NCBI RefSeq assembly: GCF_900107705.1
Contig: NZ_FNRE01000014.1
Span: 18,464 to 82,463, forward strand
DNA from: Prevotella sp. tc2-28
Lineage (GTDB): Bacteria > Bacteroidota > Bacteroidia > Bacteroidales > Bacteroidaceae
Direction: 5' to 3'
DNA: 64,000 bases
Shown here one piece after another: positions 18,159 through 25,311 of the stretch. How positions within the stretch are numbered: position 1 is the first letter of the stretch; each line of letters starts with the position of its first letter. Under the pieces are notes generated by a model that was not told the origin of the DNA, did not search any database, and saw only the letters and a list, made by a program, of their open reading frames with translations. Made by a program: the position numbers and the translations under genes.

Positions 18159-18217
18159 ACTTGTTTACTTTGATAAAGTCTAATTTGACTTTATTATAGT
18201 AATATGGTGTACTTTTG
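18159..18217 (+). promoter_or_regulatory. Late-class promoter driving the plus-strand leader and genes
   Basis: ACTTGTTTA at 18159-18167, 42 nt, then TACTTTTG at 18210-18217. A TTTG at 18184-18187 could also act as a -33 box. Transcription would begin near 18222, exactly at the first stem of the structured leader. The element is back to back with the tape measure promoter. Confidence 0.75.
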
Positions 18218-18221
18218 TGAC

Positions 18222-18395
18222 GTAGTGCTTTGGAGAAGTTATATGTAAAGTCCCCCGGCACTACAGAAAGATGCTTCACTAACTTTCAATAGAATTGCCC
18301 TCCGAGGAGGTGCCGAGGGACCGTGTATGTCCTTGCCACTCGCCGGAAGGCAGATAATTCTATTTGTTAGTGAAGCGAGTGCAAATTTACTAACT
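18222..18395 (+). ncRNA. Structured leader RNA, possible attenuator
   Basis: Downstream of the 18210 promoter. Hairpin 1 is GTAGTGC (18222-18228) with GCACTAC (18258-18264). The second element has GCTTCACTAAC (18273-18283) paired perfectly with GTTAGTGAAGC (18366-18376). Inside it are AATAGAATT with AATTCTATT and GCC with GGC, enclosing small hairpins such as CCTCC/GGAGG and GGAC/GTCC. ACTAACTTT at 18278-18286 is repeated at 18389-18397, so GTTAGT could pair with either copy, as in a switch. It precedes a small HTH gene. No known riboswitch class was recognised. Confidence 0.6.
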
Positions 18396-18406
18396 TTAAG
18401 TGATTT

Positions 18407-18646
18407 GTGCAAATGAAAAAGGTTTTATTTTTGAAATTAAACGCTGAAATGTTAAAACTGATGTCAAAATGTGGCCTCAGAGAAGATGACTATAAGTACA
18501 TAAGAGCGTTTGAAGAGTACACTTTCTTAAGGAACGAGAATCAGAAAGTCGATGTCATACTTATGGAACTTTCTAAGAAGTATAGAGTATCTGAAAGCAC
18601 TCTAAAAAGGGCTTTTCGCAGGCTCTCAGGTGAGGTCAGATACTGA
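18407..18646 (+). CDS. Small helix-turn-helix protein
   Basis: 79 residues; translation may start at the second Met, codon 3 (18413). The C-terminal half (VILMELSKKYRVSESTLKRAF) has the spacing of a helix-turn-helix like those in region 4-type or Mor-like activators. The N-terminal half is helical and charged. It is the first gene after the structured leader, so its synthesis may be controlled by it. It is a candidate regulator of late genes, by position only. Confidence 0.6.
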   Translation: MQMKKVLFLKLNAEMLKLMSKCGLREDDYKYIRAFEEYTFLRNENQKVDVILMELSKKYRVSESTLKRAFRRLSGEVRY

Positions 18647-18757
18647 CCTTTGGAATATTATACTTTTGTTGTTTCTTGCCGTTATTCTGTCTAATTTTGC
18701 CTCTGTCAAGGTATTGACACAGGTAACATTAGTATTAACAATTTAATTTCTACAACT

Positions 18758-19315
18758 ATGGCATTAGAAATGAATGATTTGATGATGCTGCGAGGTATGG
18801 ATAAGGAAGGGCTTTCTCCTTACGAGCAGTACAAGGTTGGTTTCATGCAACAGAAGAATCACACAAGTGGTATCGGAGTTGCGGGTTTAGTTCTCGGTAC
18901 GGTAGGTACAGCCGCAGCCGTTGGTGCTTGGATTTTCGGTCCGATGTATGGTAATGCAAAGGCTAACCAGGCAAAAGAGGTTGCTAACTCTGCAAAGGAA
19001 CTTGCCAATGTACAGATTGCTGCAAGTCAGCGTCAGCTTGACCAGTTGACAAGTCTGCTTGCATCGGAGCGTAGTGAACGTTTGCAAGGCGACTACACCA
19101 TCAGCCAGACTATCACCGACACTGTTAGCGGTCAGCAGGCTTCAAACCTCACCGCACAGCAGGCCGCAGAGTTGTCTGCCGTGAACTCTGTAATGCAACA
19201 GACCTATTCCGACTTCGTGACAGGTCGTGCCTCTCTGAACCCCACTCCTGTAAGTTTGTACTCGGCTCCCCAGCCTTGTGCTTGCCCCGCAAGTGGATGC
19301 GGTTGTAACGGCTAA
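18758..19315 (+). CDS. Membrane-spanning protein with Cys-rich tail
   Basis: 185 residues. A Gly/Ala-rich membrane helix (GVAGLVLGTVGTAAAVGAWI) lies at about 40-59, followed by a long Ala/Gln-rich coiled coil and a C-terminus packed with Cys (CACPASGCGCNG). It is in a late-promoter unit, so a virion, DNA-entry or lysis-related role is plausible. No family recognised. Confidence 0.7.
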   Translation: MALEMNDLMMLRGMDKEGLSPYEQYKVGFMQQKNHTSGIGVAGLVLGTVGTAAAVGAWIFGPMYGNAKANQAKEVANSAKELANVQIAASQRQLDQLTSLLASERSERLQGDYTISQTITDTVSGQQASNLTAQQAAELSAVNSVMQQTYSDFVTGRASLNPTPVSLYSAPQPCACPASGCGCNG

Positions 19316-19325
19316 AAATGGCAAT

Positions 19326-19365
19326 GGGTGTACTTAGGTATTTTCAGGTACTTTTAGGTACACCC
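19326..19365 (+). terminator. Intergenic hairpin
   Basis: GGGTGTAC (19326-19333) pairs perfectly with GTACACCC (19358-19365), followed by TCATTTT. The loop contains near repeats of AGGTA(C/T)TTT. It could be a partial terminator or processing site between the membrane protein and the following genes. Confidence 0.45.
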
Positions 19366-19393
19366 TCATTTTCAACAACTTAGAACACGGCAA

Positions 19394-19753
19394 ATGTTAT
19401 GGTTTACAAACAAAAAGAAACGATTGGAGATGATGCAAGGAATAAGACCAACGAGTAAGGCAACGCTGAAATTGCAATGTTTGTTCTGTTGCAAGGGAGA
19501 TATTGACGAGGCTATGAAACTCTATGACTACTTTGCTAAGGATATGCCCGAACTTCCCGACTACGACCCTGTACAGCCAACATGGATGGATAACACCAAA
19601 GAAACTGTAAATGGTCTTATGGGATGGCTTAGAGAAAATCAAGACACTCTGGCACAAGGGTATGACTTTATTCGTGGAATAATCCAGAGCAGGCAACTGC
19701 CACCGATAACTCCCGAAACACCGTCAGCACCACTACCACCAATCAACGAGTAA
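19394..19753 (+). CDS. Hypothetical protein in the late plus-strand unit
   Basis: 119 residues, apparently translated from a start just after the hairpin. It is mixed alpha with a basic start (FTNKKKRLEMMQGIR), an LQCLFCC motif near 28-34 and a Pro-rich C-terminus. The spacing to the next gene is 19 nt. No recognised domain. Confidence 0.6.
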   Translation: MLWFTNKKKRLEMMQGIRPTSKATLKLQCLFCCKGDIDEAMKLYDYFAKDMPELPDYDPVQPTWMDNTKETVNGLMGWLRENQDTLAQGYDFIRGIIQSRQLPPITPETPSAPLPPINE

Positions 19754-19772
19754 TTACTAACACGGCAAGAAT

Positions 19773-19988
19773 ATGGAAGAAAAGAGATTAAGAGGTTTCC
19801 CGATAAGTTTCAATATCTATGCGGAGAGCGAGGAAGAGGTTGAAGAGGCTCGTATGGCTATTATTGCTTTCATTGGCTTACACGCTTCACAATGTAGGGC
19901 TGTCACGGCAAAGAAAGTAGCACAAGCCTTATCCAACTGGGATAAGAACCCAATAGTAAAGAATCATATAATCAATTATTTCAAGTGA
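19773..19988 (+). CDS. Hypothetical small protein
   Basis: 71 residues. SFNIYAESEEEVEEARMAIIAFI resembles a beta strand followed by an amphipathic helix; the C-terminal part (KKVAQALSNWDKNPIVKNHI) is helical. It abuts the next start. Function unknown. Confidence 0.55.
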   Translation: MEEKRLRGFPISFNIYAESEEEVEEARMAIIAFIGLHASQCRAVTAKKVAQALSNWDKNPIVKNHIINYFK

Positions 19989-19989
19989 T

Positions 19990-20268
19990 ATGGAACAGAC
20001 AAATCAGAATCAGTTTAAGTGTTCGGGCAACTGTCTACAATGTTTGCCTGCACAGAGAGCGTATTGCTCCTCACAGCACGCTTACTCCAATATGAAAGTC
20101 CTTGATATGGTTGCCAAGGCGGTGCTGAGTATGCAAGGAGAGATTAGTGTTATCAAAGAGAAGATAGAGACTATACAGAATAACGAGGCTAACATCTTTG
20201 ACCCTAGTATAGCGCAGAAAGGGGACGGCGCAGTAATAGAGCCCCAAAATAATTCACTTAACATTTAA
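19990..20268 (+). CDS. Hypothetical protein with N-terminal Cys cluster
   Basis: 92 residues with Cys at FKCSGNCLQCLP and AYCSSQH in the first 30 residues, then a coiled-coil-like segment (VISVIKEKIETIQNN type). The Cys spacing suggests metal binding or a disulfide. Neighbours at 18758, 20274 and 20722 are also Cys-rich. No family recognised. Confidence 0.6.
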   Translation: MEQTNQNQFKCSGNCLQCLPAQRAYCSSQHAYSNMKVLDMVAKAVLSMQGEISVIKEKIETIQNNEANIFDPSIAQKGDGAVIEPQNNSLNI

Positions 20269-20273
20269 CTATT

Positions 20274-20720
20274 ATGGCTTGTAACAATGGAAAGACATTC
20301 GTGGTTAGTTTGACTACGGTGCCTGGCGGTACCGCCGCCAATGCCAACTATCTGTTGGCTCTCGACCACTTTACTTGTGGTAACAAAAAATTATGTATTA
20401 ATGAGTCCTATCCGGTAACGGCTGATCTGAAAGCAACAGCTATCGGTCTGCCTGTCGATGTAGGCAATGGAACGTTCTGTCAAGAGGTGCTTATCAACGG
20501 TACGGTAAACTATATGCCGTTCAAATGTGGGTGCCAGTGTGGAGTATGCCCTGTGACGGAGAGTATTTACTGTTCTATCTGTGTTCCTTGCTCGTCAGCA
20601 GCGACACCGACACTTGCCGTAGGAGCATCGAAAGCTGCACCAACAAACGTTCAGCCCTGTTGCAATGTGACTAACTGCGTGGCTATCACCACAACGCTCA
20701 ACGTAACGACTGGTGCATAG
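20274..20720 (+). CDS. Cys-rich secreted/virion-like protein
   Basis: 148 residues with about 16 cysteines, many in CxC or CxxC pairs (FKCGCQCGVCP, YCSICVPC, QPCCNVTNC). The rest is Thr/Val/Gly-rich beta-type sequence without a clear signal peptide. It may be a disulfide- or metal-stabilised surface protein of the particle. It ends 1 nt before the next ATG, so it is part of an operon. No family recognised. Confidence 0.6.
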   Translation: MACNNGKTFVVSLTTVPGGTAANANYLLALDHFTCGNKKLCINESYPVTADLKATAIGLPVDVGNGTFCQEVLINGTVNYMPFKCGCQCGVCPVTESIYCSICVPCSSAATPTLAVGASKAAPTNVQPCCNVTNCVAITTTLNVTTGA

Positions 20721-20721
20721 T

Positions 20722-21084
20722 ATGGAATGGATTGATATTGCGGGTATCGTCTTTATCTGCGTAACGATGAACCATCTCGGACTGATAAGCAAGATAGAAG
20801 AGATATACGGTGGAAAAATCCCTATCCTCAACTGCCCTAAATGCGCAAGTTTCTGGATAACCTTTATATTCAGTCTATGGGAAGTATCATCGTTTTACGG
20901 AGTGATAAAGGTTCTCGCAATATCTTTCCTCGCAAGTTATATAGCTATATGGCTGGAATTATTAGAAGGATATGTAGATACTTTATATATTAGACTATAT
21001 GGGAAGATTTACGAAACCTCAGACAACACGCCTGCCGCAGATGCCGACAATGGTAATCCCGCAGGCTCCGTGCCCGAATTGTGA
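20722..21084 (+). CDS. Integral membrane protein with NCPKCASFW motif
   Basis: 120 residues from the ATG at 20722, chosen over an upstream GTG that would overlap the previous gene. It has about three membrane helices (IVFICVTMNHLGLI; FWITFIFSLWEVSSFYGVI; VLAISFLASYIAIWLELL) and CPKC at the membrane edge. The CPKCxSFW motif is typical of small phage and bacterial membrane proteins of the DUF1360 type. As a small late membrane protein it is a holin candidate, by context only. Confidence 0.6.
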   Translation: MEWIDIAGIVFICVTMNHLGLISKIEEIYGGKIPILNCPKCASFWITFIFSLWEVSSFYGVIKVLAISFLASYIAIWLELLEGYVDTLYIRLYGKIYETSDNTPAADADNGNPAGSVPEL

Positions 21085-21118
21085 AAAGACACAAGTCCGC
21101 AAGCATGGAAAGAAATAG
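20999..21118 (+). CDS. Small overlapping ORF with CxxC (39 aa)
   Basis: An ATG inside the end of the membrane protein gene opens a second frame: MGRFTKPQTTRLPQ... then PCPNCEKTQVRKHGKK. It overlaps the upstream gene by 86 bases. The CPNC and basic tail look protein-like, in the manner of a small zinc-ribbon half. It may be real or a chance frame. Confidence 0.35.
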   Translation: MGRFTKPQTTRLPQMPTMVIPQAPCPNCEKTQVRKHGKK

Positions 21119-21268
21119 GTTCTCTTTCTTTTAAAAGTAGGCAGAAAAAAGTGCTGATTTAAGAGAAAAGGATATTGAAAGAAGATAAAAACCGTCTAAA
21201 AATCAGACAGTTACTTATCCTCTGGATTTAGTCCGCAGATAAAATAAAAATTTTAAAATTAAGAAAAA
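21119..21268. other. Intergenic stretch with a hairpin
   Basis: AT-rich, no gene. CCGTCTAAAAATCAGAC and TTATCCTCTGGA...TCCGCAGATAA form small inverted repeats before the next start. Poly-A-rich sequence precedes the ATG at 21269. Confidence 0.35.
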
Positions 21269-21751
21269 ATGACACAAGAAGAGATGAAGAAAGAGTTTAG
21301 TGCCCTCTATGATATGATGGCACGCTCAGAGAAAGTAGAGTATATGCACACCTTTGGTATGGTGCATAGGGAGATGATGGAATGGTTCATACAGAACAAG
21401 CCCGAACTCGCACAGGAATGGCTTGACAAGTTAGAATCTATCCGTTGGAAGAACTACCTCTCTCCGAAGGAAGCAGAAAAAATTGTTGCAAAGATGAATC
21501 CCCAGGCTCCGTGGAGCAAGGAACAGTGGAAACAAGCAATGGAGAAAGAAGGCTTTGAATTAGAGAAAGAACCTTGTTATAACCGTTGCGCTCTTTGGGT
21601 AACTATGGAGATGATTATGTCAGATTCTTCTGAAACGCTTTCAAAGTTTGTGCAAAGCGCAGACATCTTCAAGGTTGTCTATGGTCTTGCCGTTGACAAA
21701 CTTACCGACAAGGATAACGTTTTCAATATCCGACATTATTTTTCTCTCTAA
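21269..21751 (+). CDS. Hypothetical phage protein (160 aa)
   Basis: 160 residues, mainly helical (KKEFSALYDMMARSEKVEYM; MNPQAPWSKEQWKQAMEKEG) with a conserved-looking core around PCYNRCALWVTMEMIM. I believe similar proteins occur in other Bacteroides phages, but I do not recognise a defined domain. Likely late, by operon position. Confidence 0.6.
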   Translation: MTQEEMKKEFSALYDMMARSEKVEYMHTFGMVHREMMEWFIQNKPELAQEWLDKLESIRWKNYLSPKEAEKIVAKMNPQAPWSKEQWKQAMEKEGFELEKEPCYNRCALWVTMEMIMSDSSETLSKFVQSADIFKVVYGLAVDKLTDKDNVFNIRHYFSL

Positions 21752-21754
21752 GCA

Positions 21755-22021
21755 ATGAATTATAGTGAGTTGATGCGAAGGAAACTACTTGAAGACATCT
21801 ACAATAAGATGTCCGACGAGGAAAAACGTACCTTTGTACAACTCACTTTACAAGATAAGAGCCATCAGGAGATTATGGAAGCGCTCTCCCGTCAGAGAGC
21901 ACAACTTGAAAGCATAGAGAAGAAACAGAACTGGGTAACCGATTTCGGTAGCGACGTAGCAGCAAACTTCCTCACTGACGGCCTTATATTCTTCGGGCGA
22001 AAGTTGTTCGGCAAACTATAA
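21755..22021 (+). CDS. Hypothetical small helical protein
   Basis: 88 residues, helical and charged, with a C-terminal amphipathic or weakly hydrophobic stretch (AANFLTDGLIFFGRKLFGKL) resembling membrane-associated helices. It starts 3 nt after the previous stop and ends just before the convergent DUF559 gene. Function unknown. Confidence 0.55.
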   Translation: MNYSELMRRKLLEDIYNKMSDEEKRTFVQLTLQDKSHQEIMEALSRQRAQLESIEKKQNWVTDFGSDVAANFLTDGLIFFGRKLFGKL

Positions 22022-22024
22022 CCA

Positions 22025-22384
22025 TCACTTTGCCGTGTTGGTTGAGGGTGGCAACTTTGTTTGTCGCCCTCTAACCGATTTATTAAGGATTAACTTAATC
22101 TTTGCTTTTATCTTCTCTGGATTGCGAGCGTCGTGGTTTGAAAGGCGCACAACGTGATAACCTAAACGCCATATCCCGCTACTTCGGTTAGTGTCTAATC
22201 GTCGTTGCTTAGTAGTAAAATGATACCCTCCATCTAATTCTACTATAGTTTTGATTTCTGGAAGATAAAGGTCTGCAAAATAGATGCGCCTACCTGTGTT
22301 TATAGGATACTGCCTAATAACCTTGTAACCGAGAGCGTTAATTGTACGAAATGTTATTCTTTCTGCTTCGGATGACTTTGCCAT
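22025..22384 (-). CDS. DUF559/VSR-like endonuclease
   Basis: 119 residues from the ATG at 22384 (MAKSSEAERITF). A longer frame exists, but its N-terminal part overlaps a 38-aa gene with better coding character. The restriction-fold core is FADLYLPEIKTIVELDGGYH (about 33-52), giving the D...ExD pattern of PD-(D/E)XK nucleases, then RLDTNRSSGIWRLGYHVVRLSN as in DUF559. It is the last gene of the operon behind the large structured RNA. Confidence 0.8.
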   Translation of the reverse strand: MAKSSEAERITFRTINALGYKVIRQYPINTGRRIYFADLYLPEIKTIVELDGGYHFTTKQRRLDTNRSSGIWRLGYHVVRLSNHDARNPEKIKAKIKLILNKSVRGRQTKLPPSTNTAK

Positions 22385-22415
22385 TAGGTCTGCACGCCTT
22401 AGACGTAGCCATTGC

Positions 22416-22532
22416 TCAGATATGCGCTTGCAACAACTTTTCTTCCGTTGGGTGTTTGTGGGCTTTGTACTTCGCGTAAGGAGTTTTTCTGAACTCGCAG
22501 CACACTTCGTATTCTTCGTAATCATCTTCCAT
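22416..22532 (-). CDS. Small protein (38 aa)
   Basis: MEDDYEEYEVCCEFRKTPYA then KYKAHKHPTEEKLLQAHI. It is acidic at the start and basic at the end, tightly placed between the coiled-coil gene and the DUF559 gene. Amino-acid composition favours this frame over the overlapping N-terminal extension of the nuclease. Unknown function. Confidence 0.5.
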   Translation of the reverse strand: MEDDYEEYEVCCEFRKTPYAKYKAHKHPTEEKLLQAHI

Positions 22533-22537
22533 AGTTA

Positions 22538-22777
22538 CTACTTATTAAAAACTCTCGCCCAGAATCCTCGTTCTCTTAACATAGTGATGTTAAAACGCAA
22601 CTCCTCGATAATCTTGGATTTTACTTCTTTCTCTTCTTCTAAACTCTTCACGCAGCTTTCAAGGAACTTGTTCGTAGACTCAGCAGTCTCCAACTTGGAC
22701 TGAACATTACGCAACTCCGACTCCAAAGCACGATACGCTGTTAGAGATGGCCGAAATCTCTTCTTCTTTTCTTCCAT
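22538..22777 (-). CDS. Coiled-coil protein
   Basis: 79 residues, almost entirely heptad-like (ALESELRNVQSKLETAESTN, SCVKSLEEEKEVKSKIIEEL). It lies in the middle of the DUF559 operon, 7 nt from its upstream neighbour. It may bridge or oligomerise the neighbouring nuclease-like proteins. Inference only. Confidence 0.6.
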   Translation of the reverse strand: MEEKKKRFRPSLTAYRALESELRNVQSKLETAESTNKFLESCVKSLEEEKEVKSKIIEELRFNITMLRERGFWARVFNK

Positions 22778-22784
22778 AACTATA

Positions 22785-23090
22785 CTATTTATTATATTTG
22801 ATATGCTGCTTTTTCATTAAATCTATGATAAGGTTCTGCATCTTTTCTAATACAAACTCTTTGGTTTCTATCTCTCTGATAAAAAGGGGATGAAAATGAT
22901 ACTTAACATTATTGTAAAAAATGTCGTCTTTCTCTTTTCCTTCTGATACTTTCACCATTATGCGGAACTTAGGAACATAGATGTCCGCTTTAACAGGTGT
23001 CTTGCCTTTGAAAGTAGTAAAGAAATGAATCTTTTTCTCTGTAAGGAAGTTAACAAGAACATCTAATTTTGCTTTTTGGTTATTTGTCAT
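22785..23090 (-). CDS. Degenerate DUF559-like protein
   Basis: 101 residues. ADIYVPKFRIMVKVSEG aligns by eye with the DIYIKDYKVAIEIDG core of the upstream gene, but the catalytic ExD is replaced by VKV. The C-terminus FHPLFIREIETKEFVLEKM matches the last strand and helix of that fold. It is probably an inactive paralogue, perhaps DNA- or RNA-binding. Confidence 0.55.
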   Translation of the reverse strand: MTNNQKAKLDVLVNFLTEKKIHFFTTFKGKTPVKADIYVPKFRIMVKVSEGKEKDDIFYNNVKYHFHPLFIREIETKEFVLEKMQNLIIDLMKKQHIKYNK

Positions 23091-23095
23091 TGTTC

Positions 23096-23560
23096 TTATT
23101 GTTTTATGTTAAACTTATTTGCGTTTATCTTCTCGTATATCATCTTAAGTTGTTCTCTTTGTCTCTTTAGCCTCTCTTTTCGGTTTTCACTTAGAACTAC
23201 TTTTTCTTTCTTTTTATTCTTGCTATCTTTAATAGCCTCATATAGGGATTGAACAATTATTCTATCGTAACATTCACTATTTGAGATTCGAAGTGTTTTA
23301 ATACCCTTCTTCTTTAGAATAAAATCCCTTTCTTTGTCCTTTTCTTGTCTCTGAGAATGAGAACTTCCGTCTATCTCTATTGCAACTTTATAATCTTTTA
23401 TGTATATATCAATAAAATACTGGTGCGTTCCGCTTTTTACATAGTATTGGCAAATTGCTTTCTTCTTTAACTTAGGAGGAAGATGTGAAAATATCCACTC
23501 TTCTTCTCTTGTTCTGCTTTCTAAGAGCTTTTTTCTTGTAGTCTTTGCCCAATTATTCAT
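23096..23560 (-). CDS. DUF559/VSR-like endonuclease
   Basis: 154 residues. After a basic N-terminus comes YYVKSGTHQYFIDIYIKDYK and VAIEIDGSSHSQRQEKDKER (about 38-77), a complete PD-(D/E)XK core, then KKKGIKTLRISNSECYD. The C-terminal ~45 residues are Lys/Arg-rich and helical, suited to nucleic-acid binding. It is the first gene after the structured RNA, separated by about 30 nt. Confidence 0.8.
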   Translation of the reverse strand: MNNWAKTTRKKLLESRTREEEWIFSHLPPKLKKKAICQYYVKSGTHQYFIDIYIKDYKVAIEIDGSSHSQRQEKDKERDFILKKKGIKTLRISNSECYDRIIVQSLYEAIKDSKNKKKEKVVLSENRKERLKRQREQLKMIYEKINANKFNIKQ

Positions 23561-23589
23561 TATTATATATGTTATAATATTTTACTACT

Positions 23590-23976
23590 GGAAGCCTTCT
23601 GCGAGCATACGAGAGTTTTACAGGGGTTTCATCCCCTCCGAACTCTCATTGCGTGCTTACTGACTGTTGAGCCCCATAGCATCACACACGGCCTAAAGCA
23701 ACATTGCTACTCTTCGGCTAACGGTTTTAGCGGCTTTGTCGCCAGGCACGAGGGTAATCCGTCCAAGTTCCAACCTCTCCGCCGTGTGCTGCCCCTTGCG
23801 GTAGTTTATAGTCCAATGATGCGGGGTCAAAACTCTCAAAAATGCCTTCTTACATCAGACTTAGGAATCATAAAATGAAACCCCGAAAGCACTGGAACTA
23901 CTTTCGAGGTTTTATCGTATAGCCTTTCGGCGATTTACTTCTTATTCTCAGCAATAAGTTCCAGTTATCGCTTTCA
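23590..23976 (-). ncRNA. Candidate large structured RNA (~390 nt)
   Basis: GC-richer than its flanks, with no ORF and many nested inverted repeats. GAAAGC (23885-23890) pairs GCTTTC (23970-23975) and CTGGAAC (23892-23898) pairs GTTCCAG (23959-23965). CGGGGT pairs ACCCCG (23822-23885 region). CACACGGC (23685-23692) pairs GCCGTGTG (23781-23788). GAGAGTT with AACTCTC encloses GGGG/CCCC at 23612-23647. The minus-strand promoter at 23982 would start it right at the outer stem. It leads into the DUF559 operon. It matched none of the tmRNA, RNase P or group I/II landmarks I looked for. Confidence 0.6.
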
Positions 23977-23981
23977 AGGTG

Positions 23982-24012
23982 CAAAATTAATAGTAAATTC
24001 TCATTTTAGCAA
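23982..24012 (-). promoter_or_regulatory. Promoter for the structured RNA / DUF559 operon
   Basis: Minus strand: TTG (plus CAA at 24010-24012), 20-nt spacer, then TAATTTTG (plus CAAAATTA, 23982-23989). This is a full match to the Bacteroidetes -33/-7 consensus. Transcription would start near 23976. Confidence 0.7.
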
Positions 24013-24116
24013 GGAAATTCTCTAAAAATATCTTAAATATCTCCGTGTTTTACTAAAATAATATTAATTTATTAAGTTTTTTCTCTCAATCTTAATATTA
24101 TCTGAAACATTATTAT
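24013..24116. other. AT-rich intergenic segment
   Basis: No gene. This divergent regulatory region separates the minus-strand RNA promoter from the plus-strand early promoter at 24117. Confidence 0.5.
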
Positions 24117-24195
24117 TAATTTTGGAGTGTAAAAGTTAATAATTAATAGAGAATAGTTTAACAATACATTATTAATATAAGGAGATACAACAATG
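24117..24195 (+). promoter_or_regulatory. Early-class promoter and shared leader
   Basis: TAATTTTG at 24117-24124 followed by GAGTG, then GGAGATACAACAATG at 24181-24195. The same box and leader recur before many early genes. No good -33 TTG is seen here. Confidence 0.65.
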
Positions 24196-24318
24196 AAAAA
24201 AGACCCAATGAATCCAATGACTTGGAATTCCGACCAATGGAAAGACGCTCTTATCGGAGCAGTATTAACATCCTTCCTTCTTGGAATGGTATCAGTAGTA
24301 ACATTTATTTTTCACTAA
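24193..24318 (+). CDS. Small membrane protein (41 aa)
   Basis: MKKDPMNPMTWNSDQWKDA then a single membrane helix (LIGAVLTSFLLGMVSVVTFI). It has the shared GGAGATACAACAATG start. It is the first gene of the early block. Function unknown; a toxin-like or regulator-of-membrane peptide is possible. Confidence 0.65.
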   Translation: MKKDPMNPMTWNSDQWKDALIGAVLTSFLLGMVSVVTFIFH

Positions 24319-24336
24319 TTTATAGGAGATACAACA

Positions 24337-25293
24337 ATGAAGATTAATTCTTTCGGCTCAATGCCACAGTCAGAGATTGCTCCCGTAGCAGTAGTAGAGG
24401 AAGTTCGGAACGAGAATCAGTTCTTCGATTTCGAGAAAGCCAAAGTCCAGGAATTATCCTTGGACCAGTTAAAGCGCACCGTAAAGGAGAATCGCGGCGA
24501 TGACCGCACCTGTCCTCACGGTATCTATCATTTCGCCCTTGTTCAGCAGATATTGGATATGTGCGCTGAACACGGCTACAACGCAGAGGTTTACGACCTC
24601 TTTGCCACTAACAACCGAGACAAGCAAACTCCCGGTGTTTCCCTTAACCCTGAGATTGAAGCAAAATACGGTGAGCGTGCCGTAGAGGCTCACACCCTTC
24701 GTCGAATCTATGCCAACATCCGATTGAAGGACTTCGATACAGACGAGGTGACAACCAATCTTGCTGTTGCCTATACTCAGAAAGGTATTCAGTTAGGGTT
24801 CGGACGCAACGTAATGGTGTGTCACAACCAGTGTATGCTGGGTAGCGGACGTTTTATCTCGGATTATCAGTGTCGCAAGGACACAGCGAAAGCAACCTTA
24901 CAAGGTATGCTCCAGACCGTAGGCTCATGGCTTACCAACGCTCAGAATATCACCATTGAGGACGATGCCACTATCGAGAGAATGAAAAGCAGCATTCTTA
25001 CCGCCGAGCAGATCTATACTATCCTCGGTATGCTGATGTCTATCCGTGTCGCCCACGACACCTCTGTAAAGTCTATCCGCTATAACGGCGAGGTCTATCC
25101 TCTGAATCAGGCGCAACTCTCTCAGTTTACCGAGAACCTGCTTGTCAAGCAGAAGGAAGAAGGTCGCATCACCGCATGGTCGTTCTACAATGCGGCTACA
25201 GACCTCTACAAGCCACAGAGTGCTGAAACGAATATGATTATGCCTCAGAACCTCTCAATGATAGAGTTTATGCGAGCACAGGAAATATTCTAA
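24337..25293 (+). CDS. DUF932/DUF3871-like early protein
   Basis: 318 residues, with its own GGAGATACAACAATG leader. Features: TCPHGIYHFALVQQILDM, VAYTQKGIQLGFGRNVMVCHNQC (about 150-172) and a C-terminal AWSFYNAATDLYKP. The V.VCxNQ and trailing W..YNA..D pattern resembles the DUF932/DUF3871 group common on Bacteroidetes plasmids and phages, whose role is unknown but linked to replication regions. Assignment is by memory of pattern. Confidence 0.6.
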   Translation: MKINSFGSMPQSEIAPVAVVEEVRNENQFFDFEKAKVQELSLDQLKRTVKENRGDDRTCPHGIYHFALVQQILDMCAEHGYNAEVYDLFATNNRDKQTPGVSLNPEIEAKYGERAVEAHTLRRIYANIRLKDFDTDEVTTNLAVAYTQKGIQLGFGRNVMVCHNQCMLGSGRFISDYQCRKDTAKATLQGMLQTVGSWLTNAQNITIEDDATIERMKSSILTAEQIYTILGMLMSIRVAHDTSVKSIRYNGEVYPLNQAQLSQFTENLLVKQKEEGRITAWSFYNAATDLYKPQSAETNMIMPQNLSMIEFMRAQEIF

Positions 25294-25311
25294 ATCTAAC
25301 AGGCGAACATC

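Noticed and set aside
22385..22525. N-terminal extension of the DUF559 gene
   Set aside because: The other frame holds a better 38-aa ORF and the nuclease has a proper Met at 22384.
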